DNA of 59,827 nucleotides from Thermoplasmata archaeon. Lineage in GTDB: Archaea; Thermoplasmatota; Thermoplasmata; RBG-16-68-12. Where the stretch lies: assembly GCA_036395115.1 (NCBI GenBank), contig DASWDU010000028.1, positions 1 to 59,827 of the forward strand. Reading direction: 5' to 3'. The stretch's first letter is position 1. Each line of letters opens with the position of its first letter. The notes under the pieces are model-generated. The model was not told where the DNA came from and did not search any database. It worked only from the letters and a program-made list of their open reading frames with translations. A program made the translations under genes and the position numbers. This document shows positions 50,297 through 58,753 of the stretch, piece after piece.

Positions 50297-50878
50297 CTAG
50301 GGAGAGATCATCTTACGCATGAGGACTCCGCTCGTCCCCAGGCGGGCGACGGTCTTGAAGCCCTCCCGCCGGAACATCCCCGGAGTCCCGAACCATCGCC
50401 ATTCCGGCACGGCGGCCATTCTTTCGGAGACGACGGGATACGCCTCAACGACTCCGCCTCCCTGTCTCTTGATCGACTCCAGCGCCGCGTGCAGCGCGAA
50501 CTTGGCGATTCCCTTCCCTCGGTGGCTCCTCGCCACGAAGAAGCACGTGATTCGCCATAACGTCTCCGTCGGGTCCGGAGCGGCCACTTTGCGGTAGTTC
50601 CGTCCCGCATCGATCCTCGGGAGCTCCTCCCGTCTTCCATACTGGCACCATCCGACCGGACTCTTGCCATCGTAGACGAGGATCGCGTGGGACCGCCCTT
50701 CGCGGACGAGCGCCTCTTTGTCGGTCCGATTCAGCGCCTTGCGTTGTTCACCGGACAACCCGCGTCCAATCGGCTTCGGCCGTTGGTAATAGATGCACCA
50801 ACACTGCCCCTGTTGGACCGCCAACACCGCGAAATCGTCGAACGTTCGAGCGCTCAGCTCGCGCGTGGTGTACGCCAC
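50297..50878 (-). CDS. GNAT-family acetyltransferase
   Basis: 193 residues. Acetyl-CoA site in RITCFFVARSHRGKGIAKFAL (R-x-x-G-x-G/A) with a preceding beta strand, and VVEAYPV plus FGTPGMFRREGFKTVAR near the end, typical of small uncharacterised GNATs. Substrate unknown. GTG 50878. It follows purF on the same strand. Confidence 0.88.
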   Translation of the reverse strand: MAYTTRELSARTFDDFAVLAVQQGQCWCIYYQRPKPIGRGLSGEQRKALNRTDKEALVREGRSHAILVYDGKSPVGWCQYGRREELPRIDAGRNYRKVAAPDPTETLWRITCFFVARSHRGKGIAKFALHAALESIKRQGGGVVEAYPVVSERMAAVPEWRWFGTPGMFRREGFKTVARLGTSGVLMRKMISP

Positions 50879-50934
50879 CGTGGCCCTCGCCTATGGGTTC
50901 GAGATGAATGCGCGAACAGTCGTGTCGAAACCCA

Positions 50935-52425
50935 TCAGGCCGCCGCCTTCGACTTCTTGGCAGGAGGAGCCTTTCGCGCGGGCTCCGCGAACATCTCCAA
51001 CGGCTTCTCCCGCCGGAGCTTCTCCCCTGGAATCGGAACGGGATATTCGCCGACGAGGCAGCCCAGGCAGACGTCGTCCCGCGAGTGCTTGAGCGCCGCG
51101 ATGAGTCCCTTGAGAGACAAGTATCCCAGCGAGTCGGCGGTGATGAACTCCGCGATCTCCGGCACGGTCTTCTCGTTCGCGATGAACTGGTCCCGCGTCT
51201 TCATGTCGATACCGAGGTAACACGGGAATCGGATCGGCGGACAGCCGATGCGAACGTGCACCTCCTTCGCGCCGGCCTGCCGCAGGATCTGCACGATCTT
51301 CCGGAGCGTCGTCCCGCGGATGATGGAGTCGTCGATCAGGACGATCCGCTTGTTCTTCACCGCCGAACGGATGGGGTTCAACTTGAGCATGACGCCGATC
51401 TCGCGATCCTGCTGGTCCGGCATGATGAACGTGCGCTCAATGTAGCGATTCTTGATTAGGCCCTCCACGAGGGGAAGCCCCGCCATCTGCGCGTATCCCT
51501 GCGCCTGCGCCCGGCCCGACTCCGGCACCGGGACGATGATGTCGGCTTCGACCGGATGCTCCTTCGCCAGTTGCTCCCCGATCTTCACCCGAGCGTCGTA
51601 CACGAGGCGCTCGTCGAGGACGCTGTCCGGCCGCGCGAAGTAGACCCACTCGAACATGCAGTGCGCCGTGTGGTTCGGATGTGGGAGGCGCATCGACTCG
51701 AAGCCGTCCGCGCGCAGTTCGACGATTTCCCCGGGCTTCAGGTCGCGGATGAACTTCCATCCGGGCAGCGTATCGAACACGACGCTCTCCGACGCGATCA
51801 TCATCCGACCGTCCCCTTCCCCGATGCAAAGGGGCCGGACCGCGTACGGATCGCGGACCGCGTAGACGGTGTCCTTGATCATGAGCGCGAGGCTGTACGC
51901 GCCGACGAGACGCCGGGTGAACTCTTTCAGCGCGCGATGCACATCGCCGCCGGTGTTGACGATCTCGTTCGCGAGGAGGCGGACGATCACCTCGCTGTCC
52001 GAGGTCGTCATGAACGCCCAGCCCTTCTTGCTCAGCTCCCGCCGAATCTCGTCCGCGTTCGCGATGTCCCCGTTGTGCGCGAGGGCGATGTCGCCGTACG
52101 ACGTCCTCACGACGATCGGCTGCGCGTTCTCGAGCACGCTCGAGCCCGTCGTGGAGTACCGCACATGGCCGATGCCCGAATTCCCGCTCATTTCAGCGAG
52201 GTCCTCGTGGGAGAAGACTTCGTGGACCAGGCCCATCCCCCGCTTCGCCTTCAGGCCGCCGTCGTAGACCGCTAGGCCGGCCGACTCCTGGCCGCGGTGC
52301 TGGAGGATCCTCAGGCCGTAGTACAGGTCCGACGCCACGGACGACGTGCCGGCACAGCCGATGATTCCGCACTTTTCCGTCGGGCGAAGGTCGGAGTATT
52401 CCGACGTCCCTTCCTCGCGGGCCAT
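50935..52425 (-). CDS. purF: Amidophosphoribosyltransferase
   Basis: 496 residues. First step of purine synthesis: PRPP plus glutamine to phosphoribosylamine. An 18-residue propeptide precedes catalytic Cys19 (EKCGIIGCAG). The PRPP site is IVLIDDSIIRGTT. Cysteines in AHCMFEW, GCPPIRFPCYLG and VCLGCLVGE match the 4Fe-4S ligands of the B. subtilis-type enzyme. ATG 52425 comes just after the L37e stop (TGAGGATG), so purF is coupled to the L37e-LSm operon. The basic C-terminal tail is extra. Confidence 0.96.
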   Translation of the reverse strand: MAREEGTSEYSDLRPTEKCGIIGCAGTSSVASDLYYGLRILQHRGQESAGLAVYDGGLKAKRGMGLVHEVFSHEDLAEMSGNSGIGHVRYSTTGSSVLENAQPIVVRTSYGDIALAHNGDIANADEIRRELSKKGWAFMTTSDSEVIVRLLANEIVNTGGDVHRALKEFTRRLVGAYSLALMIKDTVYAVRDPYAVRPLCIGEGDGRMMIASESVVFDTLPGWKFIRDLKPGEIVELRADGFESMRLPHPNHTAHCMFEWVYFARPDSVLDERLVYDARVKIGEQLAKEHPVEADIIVPVPESGRAQAQGYAQMAGLPLVEGLIKNRYIERTFIMPDQQDREIGVMLKLNPIRSAVKNKRIVLIDDSIIRGTTLRKIVQILRQAGAKEVHVRIGCPPIRFPCYLGIDMKTRDQFIANEKTVPEIAEFITADSLGYLSLKGLIAALKHSRDDVCLGCLVGEYPVPIPGEKLRREKPLEMFAEPARKAPPAKKSKAAA

Positions 52426-52427
52426 CC

Positions 52428-52595
52428 TCAATGCCTCTTCGCCCAGGTGAAACTCCGAATCCGCTTCGTGCGTCCGTACCCGCAGGACGCGCAGTACCCT
52501 TTCTGCTTGTGGAACGAATGCTTGCCGCAACGACGGCATCGGATGTGGACGCTCTTCCGTCCCATCTTGCCGAGCGATGCGGTCCCCTTCGTCAC
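52428..52595 (-). CDS. rpl37e: Ribosomal protein L37e
   Basis: 55 residues, GTG 52595 to TGA at 52428. It begins MTKGTASLGKMGRKSVHIRC and has the zinc-ribbon C-R-R-C and C-A-S-C-G-Y-G pairs, ending in TWAKRH. L37e is a large-subunit protein found only in archaea and eukaryotes. It follows the LSm gene by 13 bp, a pairing widespread in archaea. Confidence 0.95.
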   Translation of the reverse strand: MTKGTASLGKMGRKSVHIRCRRCGKHSFHKQKGYCASCGYGRTKRIRSFTWAKRH

Positions 52596-52608
52596 GAAGC
52601 CCACCCGC

Positions 52609-52824
52609 TCATGGGGAGATGTAGATCACGTTGTCTCCGCGGACGATCGCGAGGTCCATCTTCCGCTGGGCCTGGTTGTCCTGCATCTCCTCCGCGTTGC
52701 GGAGGACGAGGTTCATGTGCGGGTCGAATCCGTCCAGGATTCCGCGGTACCCGCGCCCGCCCTTCAATTCAACCATCACGTTCGAGCTGATCCGCTGGTT
52801 GAGGAGAGAGAGCGGCTTAATCAT
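52609..52824 (-). CDS. Archaeal LSm (Sm-like) RNA-binding protein
   Basis: 71 residues. Sm1 motif RISSNVMVELKGGRGYRGILDGFDPHMNLVL and Sm2 motif LAIVRGDNVIYISP. Forms heptameric rings that bind U-rich RNA. ATG 52824. Upstream of L37e and purF in one operon. Confidence 0.96.
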   Translation of the reverse strand: MIKPLSLLNQRISSNVMVELKGGRGYRGILDGFDPHMNLVLRNAEEMQDNQAQRKMDLAIVRGDNVIYISP

Positions 52825-52864
52825 TGGACCACGGCGCAGCCATGGAGGCGCGCTACTTAAAGGT

Positions 52865-53284
52865 TTACGGGTTGCGCGAACTTCGGCCGTCGACGTCGCG
52901 GCCGTTGCCCTTCGACGGATCGACGAGGAATCCTGAATCGCGGAGGACATCCATCCCCACGATCATGTGATACCGCATGTCTTTGCGGTCCGTGATCGCC
53001 ACCGCGACGTCGAATTCCCGCCCGGCGATCTTGAGCCTTGCGTCGGCCACGTCGCGTTCCTCGAGCGCCTCGGCGGCGGCCGCACGGACCCGGACTCGGT
53101 CGAAGACGGGCCCCAGCCCCGCGCGGGCGGCGAGGTCCGTGTCCAGGCTCGTGCGAGCCGCGCCGGTGTCGATCCTCGCCAGGACGCGGAGTTCCCCCTT
53201 GCTCCCGAGGATCGTCACTTCTTCCACGACGCCGATCGTCGTCCGCGCGACGTTCCGTCGACGGTCCGAAACCACGGGGTGCAC
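52865..53284 (-). CDS. Retropepsin-like RimK-associated protease
   Basis: 139 residues of the DUF785/zinc-protease family associated with RimK. The active-site motif is VLARIDTGAARTSLD with Asp39-Thr-Gly; later come MRYHMIVGMDVL and FLVDPSKG. GTG 53284 has ggagaagg upstream and lies after a TATA box; the longer frame would contain the promoter. It is divergent from the RimK-like ligase and probably trims or controls its product. Confidence 0.82.
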   Translation of the reverse strand: MHPVVSDRRRNVARTTIGVVEEVTILGSKGELRVLARIDTGAARTSLDTDLAARAGLGPVFDRVRVRAAAAEALEERDVADARLKIAGREFDVAVAITDRKDMRYHMIVGMDVLRDSGFLVDPSKGNGRDVDGRSSRNP

Positions 53285-53322
53285 CCGCCTTCTCCCTTCG
53301 GCCGGGCCGATACTCGTCCGTC

Positions 53323-53330
53323 GATATATC
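53323..53330. promoter_or_regulatory. TATA box between rimK-like and protease genes
   Basis: gatatatc, a palindrome. On the minus strand transcription would start near 53301, just before the protease ribosome binding site; on the plus strand near 53353, giving the RimK-like gene a short leader. Confidence 0.5.
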
Positions 53331-53409
53331 CTTAACCGCCTCATTCTCTCGACACGTTTTTCTGCCGCGAACCGCATCGCGGGGTTCTGCATTTGGCCGG
53401 CGGCCTCCC

Positions 53410-54297
53410 ATGAAAATCGGCGTGATCTCGAAGAAGGCGGCGTACTGGTCGACGAAGGCGCTCCTCGCGGCGATCCGTGACGCCGGCCACGAGGCCACCT
53501 ATGTGAAGACGGACGAAGTCCGCTTGATCGTCGCGGGCGAGGACGACGCGACGTACAACGGGGCGTCGCTCCGACGACAGGACGTCCTCATCCCTAGGAT
53601 CGGGCGATCGATGACCGATTTCGGCAAGATGCTCCTCCGGCAGCTCGAGCTCATGGGCGTCCGCACGACACTCGCGAGCGACGGCCTCATCACCGCGCGG
53701 AACAAGTTCCTCGCACTCCAGTCGTTGCGGCAGGCGGACATCCCGATACCCCGCAGCATCCTCCTCGCCTCCCGGCCGAACCTGATGGAGGCCGCGCAAC
53801 TCGTCCATTATCCCGCGATCCTGAAGATCCTGTCCGGGACCCAAGGGATCGGGGTGATGCGGGTCAAGAGCATCGAGGAGACCGCTTCGATTGTCGACAC
53901 GTTGAAGTTTTTCGGCGAGGTCATGTGCCTCCAGGAATACATCCCGAATCCGGGCGTGGACATCCGCGCCCTCGTCGTCGGAGACCGCGTCGTGGGGTCG
54001 ATGAAGCGGGTCGCGCCACACTACGAGTGGCGGGCGAACATCCACCTTGGCGCGAAAGGCATCGCGATGGACCTCGACGACCGCGCGAAGGAGGTCGCCG
54101 TGAGGGCGTCGAAGGCAGTCGGCCTCGAGATCAGCGGCGTCGACATGATCTTCCGCGGCGATACGCCGTACGTCCTCGAGGTGAACGCGTCTCCGGGTTT
54201 CCGAGGACTCCTCGAGGCCACCGGGATCAACGCGGCGGAGGCGATGGTCGAGTACGCCGTCGGGAAGGCGAAAGCCGGGTCGCCGAAACGTCCTTGA
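53410..54297 (+). CDS. RimK-family ATP-grasp ligase
   Basis: 295 residues. Adds amino acids (usually glutamate) to a carboxyl end. ATP-grasp elements: PRSILLASRPNLMEAAQLVH, ILKILSGTQGIGVMRVKS, MCLQEYIPNPGVDIRALVVG, and the metal site GVDMIFRGDTPYVLEVNASPGF. It could modify ribosomal protein S6-like substrates or act as CofF, MptN or LysX; no LysW is nearby. ATG 53410; the zinc-protease-like gene is divergent. Confidence 0.92.
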   Translation: MKIGVISKKAAYWSTKALLAAIRDAGHEATYVKTDEVRLIVAGEDDATYNGASLRRQDVLIPRIGRSMTDFGKMLLRQLELMGVRTTLASDGLITARNKFLALQSLRQADIPIPRSILLASRPNLMEAAQLVHYPAILKILSGTQGIGVMRVKSIEETASIVDTLKFFGEVMCLQEYIPNPGVDIRALVVGDRVVGSMKRVAPHYEWRANIHLGAKGIAMDLDDRAKEVAVRASKAVGLEISGVDMIFRGDTPYVLEVNASPGFRGLLEATGINAAEAMVEYAVGKAKAGSPKRP

Positions 54298-54319
54298 GCG
54301 GGGCGACCGTTTCCTCGGC

Positions 54320-54760
54320 ATGGACGAGGCGCCGATCCCCGGGTCGCGCGTCCGGGCGGCCACGAAGCACGGCACCCTCACCGTCGACGACATCGCGGCG
54401 ATGCAGCCGGGCATGGCCCGGCTCATGGACGAGCTCAGCCGCCGCTACTGGGTGCTCTACTACGCCGCGAAGGCGGGGAACTGGGACCTCGCCCGGTACA
54501 TGGAGCAGGAATCGGAGAAGCTCCTGACGACCGCCGCGGTCGCGCGGCCGAAGTATCGGGACGACATCGGCTCGTTCCTGCGGGATCGCTTCGGGCCCAT
54601 CGCCCGTTCGATCGAGTCACGGGACTGGCCCGCCTTCGAGGCCGCGTACCGCCGGGGGATCGAGGATTCCGACACATATCACGAGAAGTACAACAAGCGC
54701 TTCATCCGGTTCCGCCTCCCGGACCACCCGCCGGAATGGTTCGACCTCGCCCCGCGATAG
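54320..54760 (+). CDS. Conserved helical protein of unknown function
   Basis: 146 residues, nearly all helical: MARLMDELSRRYWVLYYAAKAGNWDLARYMEQESEKLL, DDIGSFLRDRFGPIARSIESRDWPAFEAAYRRGIEDSDTYH, FIRFRLPDHPP. I have a recollection of similar uncharacterised bacterial proteins but cannot name the family. A histidine and two tyrosines near YHEKY could bind a ligand. ATG 54320, 22 bp after the RimK-like gene, probably the same transcript. Confidence 0.65.
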   Translation: MDEAPIPGSRVRAATKHGTLTVDDIAAMQPGMARLMDELSRRYWVLYYAAKAGNWDLARYMEQESEKLLTTAAVARPKYRDDIGSFLRDRFGPIARSIESRDWPAFEAAYRRGIEDSDTYHEKYNKRFIRFRLPDHPPEWFDLAPR

Positions 54761-54798
54761 CTTTTTGGCCCGCATATGCGTGCCCGTGGCGTATTCGC

Positions 54799-55737
54799 AT
54801 GGACTACGTCACTTTGGGACGAGGCGGTCCGAAGGTCTCCGTGATCGGGGTGGGGATGTGGCAGGCGGGCGGCAAGGCGTGGGGCGCCGACGTCCGAGAC
54901 GAGGACTGCCGCAAGGCGATGGAGCACGCGGTCGAACTGGGGATCAACCTCGTCGACACCGCGGAGGCGTACGGCGACGGGCACTCGGAGAGCGTCATGG
55001 CCCAGGCGATCCGAAACGTCGGCCGCGACAACGTCTTCCTCGCGACGAAGGTCGCGGGATGGCACCTCCATCCCGACGACGTCAAGAGGGCGTGCGCGGC
55101 AAGCCTGAAGCGGCTCGGCGTGCGGGAGATCGATCTGTACCAGGTGCACTGGCCGGATCCCTGGAGTCAGGTGCCGCTGCGGGAGACGATGAAGACGCTC
55201 GAGGCGTTGCGCCGCTGGGGCAAGATCCGCCACATCGGCGTGAGCAACTTCGGCGTGCGAGACCTGGAGGAAGCACGGGCCGCCCTTTCGAGAGACGACA
55301 TCGTCTCGGACCAGGTGCGGTACAACATGCTGCAGCGAGAGGTCGAGGCGGAGGTCTTGCCGTACTGCGAGCGGGAGGGGATCGGCGTCCTCGCGTGGAG
55401 CCCGATCGGGAAAGGCGTCCTCTCCGGCAAGTACCACCGCGGGAAGCGGCCCAAGGACCGCGTCCGAGCCGACGAGGAACTGTTCAAGCCCGCGAACCTG
55501 CGCGCCGCGGCGCCCCTGGTCCAGGAGCTCCGGAAGATCGGGAAGGCCCATCGCAAGACGCCGGCGCAGGTGGCGCTGGCGTGGCTCCGCCGGCATCGAC
55601 ATGTGATCCCGATCCCCGGCGTGAAGCGGTCCTCGCAGGCGGAAGAGAACGCGGGAGGCGCAGGCTGGTCTTTGGACTCCCGCGAAATCCGGGGGCTGGC
55701 CGGGATCCTGCGGCGATTGAGGATCGACACCTTCTAG
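54799..55737 (+). CDS. Aldo/keto reductase (YajO/PetE-like)
   Basis: 312 residues. NADPH-dependent TIM-barrel reductase with the tetrad Asp/Tyr in VDTAEAYGDG, Lys in FLATKVAG and His in YQVHWPDP. Start ATG 54799 at MDYVTLGRGG. Substrate unknown; members act on aldehydes, ketones or sugars. It overlaps the stop of the cupredoxin gene, tail to tail. Confidence 0.92.
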   Translation: MDYVTLGRGGPKVSVIGVGMWQAGGKAWGADVRDEDCRKAMEHAVELGINLVDTAEAYGDGHSESVMAQAIRNVGRDNVFLATKVAGWHLHPDDVKRACAASLKRLGVREIDLYQVHWPDPWSQVPLRETMKTLEALRRWGKIRHIGVSNFGVRDLEEARAALSRDDIVSDQVRYNMLQREVEAEVLPYCEREGIGVLAWSPIGKGVLSGKYHRGKRPKDRVRADEELFKPANLRAAAPLVQELRKIGKAHRKTPAQVALAWLRRHRHVIPIPGVKRSSQAEENAGGAGWSLDSREIRGLAGILRRLRIDTF

Positions 55738-56594
55738 GGCCCGGGTTTCTTCCGACGCATCAAGACGGCCGCCGCCACCGCGACGATCGCGACGACGATG
55801 ACGACGCCCCCGATCAGGAGCGTCGTGTTGATTCCGGTCGTCCCGCCTCCGCCTCCGACGGCGCGGACGGTGAACGTCCCGTTCATCACGTCCGGATGGT
55901 ACTGGCATCGATACGTGTAGTTGCCCGGAGCCAAGGTCACCTGGAAGCTGTAGCGGATCGAAGCCCCGAAGTCGTTCGAGTGGGGTTCGCTCGTCTGCTG
56001 GACCCGGTCGTTGTTGAGATCGATGAACCAACTGTGGAGCTGGCCGTCCGCCGACGTCAGATCGATCGTGACCGTGTCGCTCTGGTTGACCACCAACGTG
56101 GGACCGGGTTTCGTGAACGTCCCGTTCACCTCGCCCCAGCCGAGCGTGCCGTCTCCGTACAACTCGAACGTCGGCGCCACCCGGACGACGATCTGGCCCT
56201 TCATGATGGCCGGATGGTAGTGGCACCGATACGTGAAGGTCCCGACGCGGTCCGCGGTGAACGAAAAGGTCCCAGCGGTGTTCCCGCTAAAGTCGCTCGA
56301 ATGCGGCTCGCCGGTGTCCACGGCGGAGTTGTCGTTGTAGTCGACGAACCAGTCGTGAAATACGCCGGTGCCGTCGACCGAGTGGAGAGTGAGGTCGACC
56401 GTATCGCCCACGGTCACGGTGATGGTCGGTCCCGGGTTCGTGAGCGGGGTGCTCGTGAACCCCCAGCCGGTGTTCTGACCACCGTACAGCGTGAACGGCT
56501 CGACGTCGGCCCGCACCGGCGCGAGCGCAAACGCCGACGCGACGAATGCAAACGCCAGAGCGGCGACGTAGACTGCCTTTCGAGTTCGACTCAT
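55734..56594 (-). CDS. Membrane-anchored double cupredoxin
   Basis: 286 residues. Signal peptide at 1-29 (AALAFAFVASAFALAPVRAD), two cupredoxin domains and a C-terminal helix (about 256-278, ending RRKKPGP) that anchors it outside the membrane. Type-1 copper ligands fit His80, Cys124, His127 and Met131 in domain 1 and His187, Cys230, His233 and Met237 in domain 2 (motif YRC-x-YHP-x-x-M). It is probably an extracellular electron carrier of an aerobic respiratory chain. ATG 56594. Confidence 0.9.
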   Translation of the reverse strand: MSRTRKAVYVAALAFAFVASAFALAPVRADVEPFTLYGGQNTGWGFTSTPLTNPGPTITVTVGDTVDLTLHSVDGTGVFHDWFVDYNDNSAVDTGEPHSSDFSGNTAGTFSFTADRVGTFTYRCHYHPAIMKGQIVVRVAPTFELYGDGTLGWGEVNGTFTKPGPTLVVNQSDTVTIDLTSADGQLHSWFIDLNNDRVQQTSEPHSNDFGASIRYSFQVTLAPGNYTYRCQYHPDVMNGTFTVRAVGGGGGTTGINTTLLIGGVVIVVAIVAVAAAVLMRRKKPGP

Positions 56595-56675
56595 GGTCCG
56601 TTCCTCCGGCTCGGCGAGCCGATTCCCCGTGATAAACCTTTCCCGGAATCATCATGTGGATAGAGCTGAGTGTGG

Positions 56676-56789
56676 TGCGGGGGATGGGAATTTCCGCCCC
56701 GCGCGTGCGCGCGGAGCATTTGAACCCACGGACTCCTGCGAGACCGGATCTTAAGTCCGGCGCCGTTGTCCTAGCTTGGCTACCCCCGC
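56676..56789 (-). tRNA. tRNA-Leu (anticodon TAA) with T-loop intron
   Basis: 5' half: acceptor gcggggg, TA, D-arm, anticodon stem ccgga/tccgg with loop CTTAAGA (anticodon TAA), long variable arm and T-stem gtggg followed by TTCAAAT. A 29-nt insert (56689-56717) then separates this from cccat and acceptor 3' cccccgc plus A73 (56676). Removing it restores a 5-bp T-stem, a 7-nt T-loop, a perfect 7-bp acceptor and an 85-nt tRNA. The insert folds into a 9-bp GC hairpin. Without the insert model the 3' half does not pair at all. Confidence 0.88.
56689..56717 (-). other. Noncanonical tRNA intron in the T-loop
   Basis: 29 nt after the T-loop bases TTCAAAT, with 1-nt ambiguity at the border. gctccgcgc pairs with gcgcggggc (one G-U) around the loop gcac. 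The exon-intron borders carry similar aaat sequences, compatible with a bulge-helix-bulge for the archaeal splicing endonuclease. Confidence 0.8.
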
Positions 56790-56951
56790 GCCGCGCCCAT
56801 CGGGCCGTCGGTTAATGCCTTTTACGTTCGGTCGCCTCGGGCGTTCGCCGAACGGCTCCGGCCGCATGGACGCGCGGCAGGCCCGATGCAACGCAACGAC
56901 GTCGGTCCCCCGCGATGCGAATTCGCCCTCATTTCGTTCGCGGTCCGAGGC

Positions 56952-56958
56952 TTTAATA
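56952..56958 (+). promoter_or_regulatory. TATA box for SDR gene
   Basis: tttaata, centred 27 bp upstream of GTG 56982; predicts a leaderless mRNA starting at or next to that codon. Confidence 0.55.
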
Positions 56959-56981
56959 GAAAGGGCGCGGGTCCGGTCCCC

Positions 56982-57746
56982 GTGGCGCGCCTCGACGGGC
57001 GAGTGGCGTTGGTGACGGGAGGGAGCGGAGGCATCGGCCGCGCGGCCGTCGTCGAGCTGGCGAAAGAAGGTGCGGACATCGCGGTGCAATTCAACCGGGG
57101 GAAGGAATCCGCCGATGCGGTCGTCGAGCGGGCGCAGAAGCTAGGCCGCCGCGGCATCGCAATCCAAGCGGATGTCGGAGATCCCAAGGCGTGCGAGCGC
57201 CTCGTCCGCGAGGCGATTCGGTCGCTCGGCCGACTCGATGTCGTCGCTTGCTTCGCGGGCCACCCGTACCGCGACGAGGAGTGGAACAAACCGTTCGAGG
57301 AACTCACGCCCGCGGAAATTCGCCGTCCCCTCGACGTCGACCTCCTCGGATCCGTCTACGTCGCGCAGGCCGCCATCCCGGCGATGGTCGAGCGAGGTCG
57401 CGGCAGCCTCATCTTGACCGGCTCGACCCCCGCGATCACCGGGGACGCCGTCGGGATTTCGTACCTGATGGCGAAGGCGGCGATTCACGCGCTGGCCCGC
57501 GCGCTCGCCCAAGCGTACGGCCCGAAGGGCGTGCGCGTGAACGCGCTCGCGCTCGGGAACATCACGACCGGCCCGATGGAAGCCGTATCCGATGTAGAGC
57601 GGCGCAAGCTCGCGGAGGAACCCGCCCTGAAGCGGTGGGGAACGCCCGAGGAGGTCGGACGCGTCGTGGTCTTCCTGGCCTCCGACGACTCGGCGTACAT
57701 CACCGGCCAGACGCTCGTCGTCGACGGCGGGTACGCGATGCGCTGA
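56982..57746 (+). CDS. Short-chain dehydrogenase/reductase
   Basis: 254 residues. NAD(P) site TGGSGGIGRA, ADVGDPKACERL, catalytic Ser in LTGSTP, Tyr and Lys in SYLMAKAA, and the C-terminal ITGQTLVVDGGYAM, typical of FabG-like classical SDRs. The usual NNAG motif reads CFAG. GTG 56982 is favoured by the TATA spacing; a longer frame has no start signal. Substrate unknown. Confidence 0.92.
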   Translation: MARLDGRVALVTGGSGGIGRAAVVELAKEGADIAVQFNRGKESADAVVERAQKLGRRGIAIQADVGDPKACERLVREAIRSLGRLDVVACFAGHPYRDEEWNKPFEELTPAEIRRPLDVDLLGSVYVAQAAIPAMVERGRGSLILTGSTPAITGDAVGISYLMAKAAIHALARALAQAYGPKGVRVNALALGNITTGPMEAVSDVERRKLAEEPALKRWGTPEEVGRVVVFLASDDSAYITGQTLVVDGGYAMR

Positions 57747-57751
57747 TCCGC

Positions 57752-58003
57752 TCACGGCGCGGGCAGCGTCACGCCTTCCATCGCGAACGTCGCACGCGTC
57801 CCGCAATTGTGGCACGTGAGGAGAAGGAGCGCCTTGCCATCGGAGAATTGTTCGCGGATGATCCAGTGGCATCGGCCGCACCGGCACTGGAGCCGGAATT
57901 CGTCGTCGGAGCCGCGGACCTGGAGCCGGAGCCCGTCTTCCGCGCTCCTCCAGCGCTGGACGACCATTGAGGGAGTCGCATCGTAGCGGACGTCGCGGAC
58001 CAT
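57752..58003 (-). CDS. Small zinc-ribbon protein
   Basis: 83 residues. Two knuckles, C-R-C-G-R-C-H (40-46) and C-H-N-C-G (64-68), would bind one zinc. ATG 58003 has ggagg six bases upstream. No enzyme motif; probably nucleic-acid or protein binding. It lies between DUF488 and the SDR, tail to tail with the latter. Confidence 0.75.
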   Translation of the reverse strand: MVRDVRYDATPSMVVQRWRSAEDGLRLQVRGSDDEFRLQCRCGRCHWIIREQFSDGKALLLLTCHNCGTRATFAMEGVTLPAP

Positions 58004-58019
58004 TCACTCCTCCGACCGT

Positions 58020-58583
58020 TCAACGGCTCGGCGCCTTAAACACCTTTCCCACGGCCGATGGATACGAGACTCGGCCTTCGCGGACCTTCGCGAACTTCGT
58101 GAGCCGATGCGGTTGCGTCGCGTGCGGGCCGAGGATGTGCGTGACCCGAGCGCCCCGTGCGAGGAGCGCATCGGAGAGGAGCGACCGGTGGCATTTCCAC
58201 GGCACCGCTTCGGCGCACATGATGGCGGCTCGTCGCTCCGTTGCCGAGAGGAGCAGCCGGTCCAACGCGGCGGCGAATTCGGGCGAAGCCATGTGGTCCG
58301 CATAGCCGCGGAAGCCCGCGCTCTCCCAGCCCGTGTTCCGGCTGTCCGGCCGTGGCTTGCGGTAGCCTCCCAGGTCCACGAGGTGTTCGTATCCGACGCC
58401 GTGCGCCAGTAGCTCTCGCCCGAGGAACGCGGCCGTGGCCCACGGCGCCCGGGTGGACGTCGGGAAGTGGCGGACGTCGACGAGCAACTGGATCCGGTGT
58501 CCCTCGAGGAGCGAGAGGAATTCCGCGAACGTTCGCGTGGAATGTCCGATCGTGCAAATCGCCCCCGTGGCCGGCCCGAACAT
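58020..58583 (-). CDS. DUF488 family protein
   Basis: 187 residues. Typical DUF488: ICTIGHSTRTFAEFLSLL, LLVDVRHFPTS, YEHLVDLGGYRKP, and CAEAVPWKCHRSLLSD with conserved cysteines. Function is not established. ATG 58583. The zinc-ribbon gene follows by 16 bp on the same strand, so they may be one transcript. Confidence 0.9.
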   Translation of the reverse strand: MFGPATGAICTIGHSTRTFAEFLSLLEGHRIQLLVDVRHFPTSTRAPWATAAFLGRELLAHGVGYEHLVDLGGYRKPRPDSRNTGWESAGFRGYADHMASPEFAAALDRLLLSATERRAAIMCAEAVPWKCHRSLLSDALLARGARVTHILGPHATQPHRLTKFAKVREGRVSYPSAVGKVFKAPSR

Positions 58584-58753
58584 CGCGATCCTGTCCGCGT
58601 CAGAGACGACGATCCCCCGTTACGAACCTATCGGAGCTGCAGGTGTACGATCTCGATGAGTCCGTTCGACGGCGGTTCGAAGGACCTTGATTCGGCCGCG
58701 GACTCGCAGGCGCTGGCGCCGATCGGTCTCCGGCGCCGTACCCGACGCCCGGT

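Noticed and set aside
56676-56789. tRNA-Leu as a broken pseudogene
   Set aside because: Excising one 29-nt hairpin restores T-stem, T-loop, acceptor and A73 at once, so an intron explains it better.
58618-58690. 22-codon frame ending VYDLDESVRRRFEGP
   Set aside because: Too short, no start context, and no match to neighbours; a weak resemblance to the LUD protein N-terminus looks accidental.
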